From Neofusicoccum parvum (taxonomy: Eukaryota; Ascomycota; Dothideomycetes; Botryosphaeriales; Botryosphaeriaceae), in contig CP087220.1 of NCBI GenBank assembly GCA_020912385.1, forward strand, positions 186,001-250,000: 64,000 nucleotides of DNA. Direction: 5' to 3'. Below, piece after piece: positions 1 to 10,597 of the stretch. How positions within the stretch are numbered: position 1 is the first letter of the stretch; each line of letters opens with the position of its first letter. A program made the translations under genes and the position numbers. Below the pieces are notes generated by a model. That model saw only the letters and a list, made by a program, of their open reading frames with translations, did not search any database and was not told the DNA's origin.

Positions 1-592
1 CCAGCGCGCCCTGCGCGACGACACGTACGTCGCGGGGCTCTGGAAGGCGCAGTTCATGCACGAGCTCTGCTGGACCGTGGCGGCGGGGAAAAGCGCCGCC
101 GATGACGTTCGTCCAGACGTCTGGCGCGCCCCCTCGTGGTCCTGGCTGAGCGTCGACGCCGCCGTCGCCTTCGAGGCCAACGCCCACACCTGGTTCGAGC
201 CTGCCGCCCGCCTGCTCGCCGCAGAGGCCGTGCCCGTTGTCGCCGCGGCGCCGTTCTCGCGCCTGCGTCGCGGCGCGTGGCTGCGGCTGCGCGGCTGCCT
301 GCTGAGCGCGTGGGAGGCGTGCTTCTGTCGGGTGTCGTGGGATGCGCCGGTGAAGGGGGCAGGCGGCAGGGGAGATTGGCGGAGTGGGTGCTGGCTCGTG
401 CTGATCGCGGAGTGCGGGAGGTTTCTGAGTGAGGATCTGAAGGGGACGGATCCGGTGACGGGCATTTGGGGGCTTGCTCTGGCGGAGGCGCGAGGAGGGA
501 AGGGGTTTGAGAGGGTGGGGCACTTTGTCGGGGACGGGGCTGCGGTGGCTCAGTTTCGCAGGGCTGGGGAGACGGATGTTGTTATCTTTTGA
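1..592 (+). CDS. HET-domain protein, C-terminal fragment (5' end outside window)
   Basis: The frame is open from base 2 and stops at 590-592, so only the last 196 or so residues are present. The motif YVAGLWKAQF followed about 30 residues later by RAPSWSWLSVD is the standard C-terminal signature of fungal heterokaryon-incompatibility (HET) proteins, located after the HET domain proper. The HET domain itself lies upstream of the window. Proteins of this family act in allorecognition and programmed cell death; the specific role here is unknown. The sequence is GC-rich and ends in a normal stop. No intron is needed in the visible part. Family assignment rests on the tail motifs only, so the N-terminal architecture cannot be stated. 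Confidence 0.8.
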   Translation, partial: QRALRDDTYVAGLWKAQFMHELCWTVAAGKSAADDVRPDVWRAPSWSWLSVDAAVAFEANAHTWFEPAARLLAAEAVPVVAAAPFSRLRRGAWLRLRGCLLSAWEACFCRVSWDAPVKGAGGRGDWRSGCWLVLIAECGRFLSEDLKGTDPVTGIWGLALAEARGGKGFERVGHFVGDGAAVAQFRRAGETDVVIF

Positions 593-1269
593 TTGGTGTT
601 ACGCGATTGGTTAGGGAGGGGTTGGAGCACGTGTATACGTTCACGGGCTGTGGAAGTATTCTTCCGGACTCTAATGTGTAGCAAACGGAACGTCTATCAT
701 AGGCAGTTGAGGCAACCATTCGGATAACGTTGGCAATTCTTCGCGATCCCTTTGCGTTCAGACGAGTGCTACAACTACTCATGAAAGGATTCATTTATTG
801 CAATATTTTCCGAACTGACCTCATATCACTCTATCAGTGCAGAAAGCTATAAAGGCCAACTATACGTATATGAAGCTACGTCTCTTCGTTTGCCTACAAA
901 ATAATTCTCCTCGAAATATAGAATGAAAACAGAACGACCACATACCATTTTAGGAACGACTTCAGTCTAGATCGATCCACATCTTTTATGACGTGGCTCT
1001 TATTTCGAATCCTAATGCATGTCAACCATTTAAGTACGAGCCAATTAAACGATAGATTCTCCAATCCTTTAGAAAACATGCATCCAAAGACAAGGCCCGA
1101 ACCAGTAAACAAGCGGCAACCTCGCAAGAGAGATCATCCGCGCACCGTATCGTGCCAGCGCATCTGTCAGTCCTAGGAACCGTTCAAGTCGGAACGCATC
1201 ACTCCAGGGGAAGACGGACAGCTCGTTCTTTATTGACAACAGCAAGATGGATTGATTGATACGACACTT
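593..1269. other. AT-richer intergenic stretch
   Basis: This is the gap between the HET fragment and the convergent small membrane-protein gene. Only short open frames without family motifs occur on either strand. I see no RNA gene or repeat. Confidence 0.5.
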
Positions 1270-1906
1270 TTACCAGATATGGAGGCCAAAATGAATGATC
1301 GGGCTGACAATCAGACTAATTGTAACGCTCCATGAGATCGTCCGCCTGACAATTTGCTCAAACTCCAAATGAACCGATACTCCAATCACAAAACCAATGA
1401 AGATTCCGAGTGCGATCAGAGCAGACTGATGGATATTCTTCCGATGTCGGTGCGACAACCACCCTGCTGCCCCTGTCCATAGTCCGCAGAACGCGTAGAA
1501 CTGCGTTGCATCCAGGTCCAAAATCGCTAGGCTGCTTGTTGAAAGACAGCTCACTTGAGTAACACCTTCAGACTGCTGGTAGTCGTGGCTGCTGATCTTG
1601 GAGGTCATGAAGATCAAAAAAATCACTATGGCCAGCGTAATGAATGTTTGTGGAAAACGCGCGAACGGGTCGTGTGTTGGCCTATGAACACGCCATTAGC
1701 ACCACATTATCCGTTCAGGATTGATGTTCATACCCTGGCTTCAATAAGCTATTGTGGTTCCGTGTGAGCTTCTCTTCGAAGTTGTCACACACTGTGCCAT
1801 TCGTAGAGAGGTGTTCAATGATTGCCACCCCAGGGAACTGCTTTTCTTCTGATATCTGGTGCGAGATCTTCGGTTCAGAAGAGTCCGACGACTGTTGATC
1901 GCACAT
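1270..1906 (-). CDS. Small multi-pass membrane protein, unknown family (194 aa, 2 exons)
   Basis: The model has exon 1 at 1906-1734 and exon 2 at 1681-1270. The 52-nt intron (1682-1733) has donor GTATGA, branch-like GCTAAT and acceptor CATAG, and it joins two frames exactly (Gly codon split 2+1). I start at the ATG at 1906 because longer open frames upstream have no ATG; its -3 base is A. The first 60 residues are polar. Then come about four hydrophobic segments: TFITLAIVIFLIFM, FYAFCGLWTGAAGW, ALIALGIFIGFVIGV and SVTISLIVSPIIHFGL. The latter part alternates short charged loops with these helices, as in a small integral membrane protein. I do not recognise the family and give no function. An extra upstream exon is possible. 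Confidence 0.5.
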
Positions 1907-2908
1907 AGTTGTGTTGCTCGATGTCTGCTGTAATGCCGTGGTAAAGCCAACGTTTAGTCCAACGATGGGTTCTCTGGCAGAGTCTGCCGCACTCCCTATG
2001 CTCCTGCTGGTCGCAATTCTTCCCTCCACAGATATTTATGTCGGGTAACTCGACGACAGGAATGTACGGGTTTTTCGATCCCGGTGATCTCAATGCCTCG
2101 AAAGATCCGATCGCTAACTATCCCTAAAGACAGGAATGTCAGCAGCCGCTCTCAAAGTAACGGACAATTCTCTATTACACAGCTGCTCCGCCTCGCCTGA
2201 AAGCCGGTCTGGTCAAAGGGGCCCACTTAGCGCGTTCGAAGTAAAGGTATACACTTTTAATCTTGGATTTCAAACCTTTAAAACCTAACAGGAAGTATGG
2301 TTAGATGGTGAGGGCGATACTATAGTGTCATCTACCTCAGCCTTGCGGTTCAGCTGCTGATAATTTTTTCCTGCACGCCCCATTAGGATGCATGCATCCC
2401 CTCGCCACGTCATTTCGATCAGCCGAGCCCAAAAATCCTGAATTCAACCTTACACGAATGGTTCTTAGCTCTCTATTGTTTGTAAATCTGCCTTGCAAGG
2501 CTGACTTAAACATGCAAGCCAAGCCAAACAGCCTATCAAACATCATGTTTTTGACGTCTTGGTTGAAATTGCATATTATGGGTAACTCCATATGACGTGG
2601 ACACGTCAGCAAAGTAAGCTTACATCCATTTTTCTGCATGTATTTGCATTCAGTAGGTGCGAATAGCCTTCTCAGGCGTAGCTTTGCCTTGCACGCCATC
2701 TTGGTGAGCGTATTCTGTTGCAACAACGACCTTTACTGGGAAGGCCGTCTTCATCCTCGATCGAAAATTTACTACTCTCCAATTATTAGTAGGCTCGACG
2801 TAAACTCCCAAAATTTGCGCTGCTCGTCTGCTGGCAAGTGGAAAACCTGACATTGGAATACTCTTTGCAATACCCTTTAGACTAACTCGAGGCACAAAGT
2901 CAGAAATT
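1907..2908. other. Intergenic, between divergent genes
   Basis: This AT-richer kilobase separates the start of the minus-strand membrane protein from the start of the DUF6594 gene, so it should contain both promoters. Open frames here are short and carry no recognisable motif. Confidence 0.45.
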
Positions 2909-4227
2909 ATGGCGGCCGATATGCAGACCGACAACGAACAGCCCACCCCTCTACGTCGGAGGGTTTGGCCCTTCACTTATCCTCGTCTCGTGTCGTCCAT
3001 TTCTGCTGAACAGTCCTTCTCCTTCAACCGTGGATTTGGTCACCTGCATTCCCAAATTCTTCTAGACCGGCAAAATGAGCTATCTCAGCTGGAAGAGGAA
3101 TTGGAAAATGCCGACAGAGAAGAACCATCGCACAGACCGAAATTACACAATCGAGACTACAGCCTCAGCACGCGGGATACGTCGCGCAGGGATGTATTGC
3201 GTGATTTGAGCGTAAAGTTGCAGGAGTATGGTCAGTTACCCACGCAAGAAAATGCATACTGAGCGTTTGAGCTTATTTAAGATACAGATGAATTGCTTTT
3301 GAAGGCAAGGCAGTTGGTAACTTTTCAAAGCCCCCGAGCGATCAACCACAGTATTCTCAGAACACGGTTCAGCCACGAGGAGCTGCCAACGGGGAATCGG
3401 GACGAGGATTACACCACTGATCTCAAGGAAAAGTGGAAGTTGAAACAAGGAAGAGACTGGGAGGTATTCGATGATTTCGACAAGAGCTACCCCTCTTCGT
3501 TGACCTCCCGCGGATTCATAGGCCGTGGCAGCCACTGGAGCATGAAGTCGGTCGTACATCGGGAGCATCAAGCCATCACACAAGGTCTAAACCCCCAAAC
3601 CCCAGGCTCGGAGACTACTACCACAGCTATGCTCCAGATAGTCCTATTCGTGCTTTTCTGCTTGCCTGTTGCACAAGCGTATCCAGATCAAGCCGCGGTT
3701 GATCCGGACGCAGATCGTGGCTGGTTCCTTGTCGTTTCCTTCGCCATGATGAGCTTTCTGAGGGGCCCGATGCGAAGACTTGCAGGGCTTCTCATGGGTG
3801 CATCGTGCGTGATTGGATTGTTTGCGCAGAATGATCCGTCTGTGCCAGTCGAGTTTGGTTGGATGTAAGTTGTGCGAACTTACTACGTGTATGTCGCTGA
3901 GCTGACATTGCATCTTGCAGCTTCTTTGCCATGTGGATACTTGCTTTTTTTTACTACATTTTCATGGCGGATTCGCCTCATGTCCAGTGGTATTGCCACA
4001 TGCTACTGCTTTTGAAGCTTCCTATAGCTGATCAGTTATGCAGGTACATTGTCACCGTGGTTGTGTCCACTGCTGTGTCCATGTCAACATTCCCCTTCTT
4101 CGAGTCTTTGAAGGTAGATGCCTTCATTGAAGTCCTGCCAATATGCCTGTCATTTGTGGCGTTTGTGGCATGGGAGGTCTTCTCGAGGCTGTTCTCTGGT
4201 CACGCTGTACGGCGTGACAATGTGTAG
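2909..4227 (+). CDS. DUF6594 membrane protein (385 aa, 4 exons)
   Basis: Residues 20-70 match the N-terminal signature of fungal DUF6594 proteins: a short YPRL segment, a conserved aromatic/Arg stretch, then NELSQLEEELENADREE. Further on, LQEYDTDELLLKARQL is the second conserved block, and it only forms after splicing. Exons: 2909-3230, 3282-3864, 3921-3989, 4044-4227. Introns: 51 nt (GTCAGT), 56 nt (GTAAGT), and 54 nt (GTATTG, branch GCTGAT, acceptor GCAG). The third intron is a multiple of three with no stop, so retention would give a 403-aa form. The C-terminal half is hydrophobic with several probable membrane helices, as expected for this family. Function is unknown; members are common near HET and other accessory fungal genes. 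Confidence 0.78.
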
Positions 4228-5003
4228 ATATTGCTATATACAACACATCGAGGCAAAGGACCACGTTCAAGATGGATATGGAAGGAAATTTCTTGCATGT
4301 TGGAACGGTCCAACAGTCGTTTCATAGCTTCATATCACATAGGCTTGGGAATACATTATACCTACCGCGGAACGTATGGAAGAGACTACGAACTGCATGT
4401 CTCAACTTTCCAAAAGTGATGTGAGGTTACCCTAGTTGAATGGAAATTTTGTGAACGCGTCAGGAGGATTCCATGACGCTTTAGGCTTTTTGAGGTATGT
4501 TGAATTAAGATGGTGGAGGCTCTTGGTGGTTCGCAACCCAGGAGATAGAATGGTGTTGTGTGTATAGTTTATAGAAATATTCGTGGCCGGAGATAAGCGG
4601 ATATCGACGGCCATTCGGAAATCCTTGTATCGATCAAGATGCGGGATGGCAACTCATACAACGATAGGATTCGTGGACCAAAAAGGCCTATTTCACCGGA
4701 TTTAAAATATCATTGAGGAGTGCGACGAAAGAGACAGTGGCGCTTGTAGACACTTGCTTATCAGCGGACAGGGTGGCATGATGGCGGCCGCGCCCTACGG
4801 CTGCTCCGATTGACAAGTAGCTGCACGTCTCGGCCCTAACTGGCCTCGACTCACTTCATGCGAGCCGTCTGCCATATAAATTGACCGACATTGGCATTGA
4901 TCCTCGAGCACCGTATCCTCGTCCACCGACACTCCAAGATCTCTGGGCGTGACGCCATTTGCACCGCGCGACAAGGTTCCCGCGTCAGATCAGCACTCAC
5001 CCA
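4228..5003 (+). promoter_or_regulatory. Intergenic with probable promoter of the GNAT gene
   Basis: A TATAAA lies at 4875-4880, about 125 nt before the GNAT start codon, and is the only core-promoter element I can point to. The rest of the stretch has no supported gene. Confidence 0.35.
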
Positions 5004-5649
5004 ATGGCATCAACCGGCCACCGACTCGAAATCCTCAACGCGGACGACATCGCAGCGCGGCCACGCCTCGTCCACAGCCTCTTCGAGCTCATCAACACCG
5101 GGTTCGCCGGCCGCCCGGGCTTCCCGGTGCCGCGGTTCGCGCAGGACAGCGACGTGGTCGCGAACCTGCGCGACGGGGGGCTCTGCGCCGTGCTGTTCGA
5201 CGCGCGGGACGAGCCGATCGCGACCGCGTCGACCAAGCCCTGGCCCGGCATCCCGGTAAGTTGCATACATACATACGCGCTGCAGACACGCCCTCCCTTC
5301 CGCCAACCGCCCTGCACCCACCAGCTGACACCACCCCCGCCAGAGCAGCGACACGGACTTCGAGGTCTCGGCCGTCGTCGCGTCGGCCACGCACCGCGGC
5401 CAGGGCCTCGCGGACCGCTGCGTCAAGGCGGTCGAGCGGGCGACCGTGGCGCGCGAGGCCCGCGAGCGCGCCGGCCGCCCCCTCACGCTGTGGATCAAGA
5501 CCATCGAGCACCACAACCGCGCCTACTGGACGCGCCGCGGCTTCTGCGAGGCGGGTACGCGCGTCGGCCCGGTTGGCATGTGGGGCGCTGAGAAGGAGTT
5601 CGTGGTGCTGACCATGCGGAGGCCGGCTGTGGCTGGGGTGGAGGCGTGA
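5004..5649 (+). CDS. GNAT-family N-acetyltransferase (185 aa, 2 exons)
   Basis: Exons are 5004-5255 and 5344-5649; the 88-nt intron (GTAAGT...CCAG) falls between codons. After splicing, VVASATHRGQGLADR carries the acetyl-CoA pyrophosphate-binding motif R-G-Q-G-L-A of the GCN5-related family. It is followed by WIKTIEHHNRAYWTRRGF, the usual N-x-x-A-x-x-x-Y-x-x-x-G-F-like region that closes the fold. The ATG at 5004 gives a short lead-in before the first strand. The family transfers acetyl from acetyl-CoA to an amine; the acceptor cannot be predicted. Downstream lies the convergent end of the rhodopsin-domain gene. Codon use is strongly GC3-biased. Family call is firm, substrate unknown. Confidence 0.82.
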
Positions 5650-5993
5650 GGGTTCTGTTGGTGGAGAGGGTAGGGGTGGGTTGGGATGAGAGGGTTTGTT
5701 GAAAAAATGTTTTCTGTTGATGTGTTTACTACATCGAGGTTTCGAGGAAGACTTTTTAGAAAGAATGACAATCTCGTTATGTTTCTTTTTCCTACTGTCC
5801 AATCCTTTACCTTGCGGTACTTTCTCTTTTGCTTCGACACCAAGAACACCATTTCCAAACCCAATACATGATGGTCGTATGTACACTTCATCTCTTCTGC
5901 TCAGCTTCCTATGCCGTATTTACGTTCGCTGCACTCATCTCATCATACCCTACCGAACTCCTGGAAACCCAACCCAATTCATCCCGCACCCCA

Positions 5994-8358
5994 TCACACC
6001 CACATCGAATCATCCCCCACCCCTCCCTTCCCCATCCACCTCCCACCAACCCACCCCCTCGGCCCCCTCGCCACATCCGCGCCATACGTCCTCCTCCACC
6101 TCCGCGCCCCCTCCTGCCCCGCTCCCCCAACCCCCCCACGCACCTCCACCTCCCCCCCTCCATCCCCCTCCCCCTCCCACTCCCTCCCCCCCACCCCAAT
6201 CGCCCTCATCTCCATCTCCTCATCCGTCGTCACCGCCACCCCCACGCCCCCCTCCGGTTCCACAACCTCCATCCGATAAAACCCCTCCATCGCCTCCGCC
6301 TCGGCCAGGCTCGCGCTCTCCCCCAGCCCGAAGTACATGTCCTCGATCGACCGCTCCCCCGTCGCCGCGCTGTCCGACGACAGCTTCGGCTGCTGCGCCT
6401 GCGCGTGCCCCTGCCCCTGCCACCGCAGCGCCGGCGGCCCGACCGGGCTGCCCGGCGCGGACGAGCCCGTCGCGTAGCTCGGGACGCGCGGCGGCGGGGG
6501 GCGCGGGCGCGGGTCCAGGCGGCACGAGGGGTGGGGGTAGGCGTGGAGGAGGTGGTTTGGCGGCGGGAGGAAGGCGGCCGGGCTGGGGGGGTTGGGGACG
6601 GGGGTGGCGGTCGCGGTGTCGGTGGCGGTCGTCGTGGTGATGGTGGTGGTGATGGTGGTGCGGCCCGAGTGCGGGAGCGGCGCTATAGGCGGCAGCGGCG
6701 GGCTGCGCGGGAAGGCGAAGAGGAGGTCGGTGCTGGGGCGGCGGTCGGCGCTGGGGCGGGCGAGGGAGGCGTTGGAGGGGCGGCCGGGGTGGGTCGGGCT
6801 GGGGCTGCGGAGGCCGGTGAGGCTGCTGCGCTGGCTGAGGAGGTGCTGGGTCGCGGTCGAGGTGTTGCCGAGGCTGGCGCTGGAGCGGTGGTGGTGGTGG
6901 TGGAGGGCGGTTTTGCTGAAGTTGAGCGGCGGCAGGAAGATGGTCTGGTGGTTGCGGCGGCCTGCGGTAGACAGAGCAGAGAAGATGATCAGGTCAGGCG
7001 TTGAAGAAATTATACATTGCAGTACGGATTATCAGAGGGACAGGGCGGGAGGACAGGTCGAAAGATTACAGGAATATCCAGACGGATGATGCAGCTGAGG
7101 CAGTGGAGGTGGTCCTACCGTCGGTGTGCGGGCGTCGCCGCTGCTGGTGGAGCGGCGGCAGGGTCATTGTCCCAGCCGTGCCGTGGGTCCCGCTGCTCGT
7201 CGGCCGCGAGAATCGCGACACCGGCTCGCCTCCTCCCAGCGCCCCGCTGGCGAAGATGCCGCTCTGAGCTGCGGCTGCCGTGGCCGAGGACTGTGTTGCG
7301 AGCACGCGGAGTGCGGGACTGCATGTAACAATCATGCCCACCGTCAGCTCGGTGCGCGCCAGCAGCGTGTACAGCTCCAGACTCTCGGTTGCAAAGATCA
7401 GGATGAGCCGGGAGACTGTGGCCACGATGCTGAGAACACCCATGGCAAACACGGCGGCGATGCTGGCCTTTTCGCTTGTGGACGCATTGACAGCAAAGAG
7501 AATGGGAAACGGCAGGATGACGACTGTGTGGTGGTCAGTGTTCCCCCTGTGCGGCTGACGGGCATGGCGTTGCGCTGGCAGAAAAAGAGAAGACTCACTT
7601 GCAACGTCTACCGCAACCTGCATGGCGCCCGTGATTACAATGACGGTCGTGTCGAAGGGAGCAAAGCACGACTCTTTCGTGTCGAGGCTCCAGTTGAGTC
7701 TGATCGGCCGACACCAGAGGAGGTTGAACAGCAACGTGGTGAGGAAAGCCATTCCCGTCACTGCGCCGAGAGCGTGCAGACTGATCCAGTGAACCCGGGA
7801 AGACTTGGGAATGAGCTGGTAGTAGACAGACAGAATGGCGCCTTTGATGACCCAGAGCGTGACATAGAACATGACCCAATTAAAGTATGCGACCTGCCGG
7901 AAAGAAGGTTAGCTATCAGTGGACGACGACCGGAGTGAACGCGAGCTGTGGCTGGGAAATTGAAGTGGGATCGAGATGCCATCTGATTGTCGCCGGGGGG
8001 TGCAGCCCATAACCGGGTACGTGGATACACACTTCGAAAAGACAAGACGGAGGGCTACTGGGACAATCCAGAGGGGACGGAGGCCACGTACAATCAGGCC
8101 ATAGACGGCAGTGTCATCGCTGACCGGTGTTTCCAGCGCGGCCTGGTCGCTGTAGAAGCCGGCGCGCCATGCCACCGTGTCCAGCGACGGGGCGAGCAAG
8201 AACAAGACAAACGAAACGCCGACCAGCCAGTTGCTGGCCACGGTGAACTTGGAGGGATAGAGATGCCGAGTGATGTAGCGGACGAGGACAAAGACGGTGG
8301 CCAGCGGGACGAAGATTCCCCATTCCAGTGCGATTACCGTCACTCCATTGACGGCCAT
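5994..8358 (-). CDS. Fungal rhodopsin-domain (PTH11-like) membrane protein with a long low-complexity tail (665 aa, 4 exons)
   Basis: Exons are 8358-8029, 7893-7599, 7523-7119 and 6961-5994; the sum is 1998 nt. Introns are 135, 75 (GTGAGT), 157 (GTAGGA, branch CCTGAC) and all restore frame. The membrane half has the family signatures: FYVTLWVIKGAILSVYYQLIP, LLWCRPIRLNWSLD and VDVAIVILPFPIL, giving the usual seven-helix layout. Such proteins are plasma-membrane proteins; some PTH11-like relatives act as receptors, but the ligand here is unknown. The fourth exon encodes about 320 residues of cytosolic tail rich in Ser, Pro, Thr and His, including a Thr/Ile run from a (CCACCA)-like repeat at about 6600-6660 and an HHHH run near 6890. 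The tail is the odd part. The last 60 residues are Gly/Arg-rich and could be misframed if another intron exists. Confidence 0.75.
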
Positions 8359-10597
8359 AGCGTGCCGCTCTCCCGTGCAGGAGAGAGATCTCCGGCATGC
8401 CGCGCGGAGGAGGGGGGGAGGGGGAAGAAAAGGGAACAGAACGCGCTCAGGAAATAGATTGGGACGAGGAAAAAATCGAGAACTGGACACGGAAGCCGGC
8501 CATCAAGCTCGGCGGAACGTTGCGGGTACGTATAACGTTGATTGACCTGCGCGGAGATCTCTTGGTCAGCGGATGCAAGGGCCCGAGTGGGATGTTCGGC
8601 GCCACGCCTCCAGCATCCCATTGGCTGCATGTAGCTTCGGGCGGGAGCTAGATGGCTCCTTGGCGGCGCGGGTGGCGCAATATTCGGCCGACGTCCAGTG
8701 AGTTGGCGGCGCCGTGGTGGAGTGGCCGGCGGGCAGCGAGGCTCTGGCAGGAGGGAGCCTGCGGCCGCCCACATGCGGCCAGGATGGCAGCCGCTGGAGG
8801 CAGCAGAACCCTCCGCTAAGTGGAAACCGGCGTGCCACTGCCACCAGGGACTCCTTGGCCGCCGGGCTTATTATGGCATCTGCGGTGTTCATGCATGCTC
8901 GCGGCGCCGCGACACCGCGTCATCTACCCTGCGCTGTCACGCCTGGCGCTCTCCGCCAGCGGCCATCTGTCCACCGGCCGCCCAATGGCCAAGATTGGGT
9001 AGGAGCCGGACGTCCAGCTGCGCTGAGGACTGCCGTGGGCGGGCGCTGGTGAGCGCCCGCCTGCGCGGTATCACTTTGAAACACCGCGCTCTGCGCTCGT
9101 ATAAAATACTCTGGCAGGCGCGGTGGTCCAGAGACATGATGGCTCGCGGTCTGCCCGCTGGGCTGGCGGATTCGTGGAAACTTCTCGGAGGGGGGCGTTT
9201 AGGTTTCCGGAAGCGCAGGCACTCCGTTGCGGAGGCGGCGGCTTGCAGGCCGCGGCCTGGCTCTTGGTTTCGGGGGATCCGTCGGTTTGTTCTTGGCAAG
9301 TGACATGTCACACGGCGGCGGCCACGGCAGCACTGGCGGCCACCGTGGTGTCCGGGGCGGGTGGGCCGCGGCGGGACAACCAGCCGTGAGCGCCGCGGAC
9401 GGTTGATCCCGTCGATCCGATCAGGCAGGGGCCGAGACCTGCATGGCGCTGGCCGTTGGCAGGCGGACGCAGCCGCAGCTGCAGTTGCAGGCCGTCGTTC
9501 CAGATCTATGAGGGCGGGAGGCCGAGAGCATGCGGTGCTGCCCGCTGTCACCGCAGCTCCAACAGGCGGCCGGCTGTTAGCTTCACCTAGTGCTCCGCAG
9601 GCGTGGACTTGACTTTGCAGCAGACGGCACCAGACTCTCTCTTGGCTTAGCCTTTGGCGGCGGCGGAGCCAAAAACACGGCAGGCCCAGCAGGCTTCGCA
9701 GGGCGAGCGGGCCCGAGGCAACACGGGGCGCAACAGTCACTGCCACGTACATGATATATTAACGGCGTTTCAGCTGCAGCCCTACAGCGGGCCAGGTGGG
9801 GGCTGGCATGGGCCGGAAAAGGAGCGCTCAAAGCTTAATGCTGGAGCTAAGACCGCTGCCGTCTTACAGCGGCGAATCAGCCAGCGCTGCTCGCAAATAA
9901 ACGGAGGCGAGGCGCGGTGCCGCCTGTGGGCACTGCTGCACGCGGAACCCTGCCGGCCATCATCGTCTGTCGTTGTCGAGATCTAGCACGGGCCCTGCTA
10001 TTGCGGCGTCGATGCCAACGCACCTCGCCGCCGACATGTCCAAGTGTACGTGTATTTTAGAGCCTCGCAGTCCGCACTGTCCGCTGGCCCATGCATGCCG
10101 CTAGCGAGCTACCCGCGCCACCCGCATGACGCACGCCATCTGCGGTCCGGAACCACATGGAGCTGTATCAACAGCCGATCTTCCACGGTGCTGTGCAGCC
10201 TAGGTTGAGGCTCTTCGGGGGGCCATGCCTGCTTCCTCCAGCCCTCCACATCAGCTCAGGAACACGAGACTGATCCTTGGCATGCGCGAAAGCATCGTGT
10301 TGCCGCAAAAGGCGAATACGGGAGCCTGGCCCGTCATCACGCACCAAATAGTCGAGACATTCAGGCATTGCTCAGCCGTTCCAGGTATCATTCAGCTCTC
10401 GTCTAACAGACTAGGAAACTCCTGCTGACCCTGCCCAGGTCCCTCTTCTATCTTTATTGACTCGCCCACTCCAAGGGGAGATAGCCCCTTGCCCGCCTGC
10501 ACCCCAATTAATCAGCGGGCAGCATAACTGAACCACAACAAACCACACCTGTCGCCTCGCTCACCGAACAGCGGATAACCCGCACCAAGCACCCCAC
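8359..10597. other. Long GC-rich intergenic region
   Basis: This 2.2-kb region lies upstream of the rhodopsin gene and downstream of the BAHD gene. Several long open frames occur on both strands, but their translations are Arg/Pro/Ala-rich without motifs, as expected from GC-rich non-coding DNA. A TATAAAA occurs at 9101-9107 on the + strand with no convincing gene after it. I see no RNA gene. Confidence 0.5.

Noticed and set aside
7126..7938. 270-codon plus-strand frame
   Set aside because: It runs antisense through exons and introns of the rhodopsin-domain gene and has no motif.
8028..8100. Extra short intron (GTACGT...CCAG) in exon 1 of the rhodopsin gene
   Set aside because: It would be about 34-37 nt, below the usual fungal minimum, and its removal breaks the frame.
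8937..9752. 271-codon minus-strand frame in the 8.4-10.6 kb gap
   Set aside because: The translation is Arg/Pro/Ala-rich without any family signature or splice context, as expected of GC-rich non-coding DNA.
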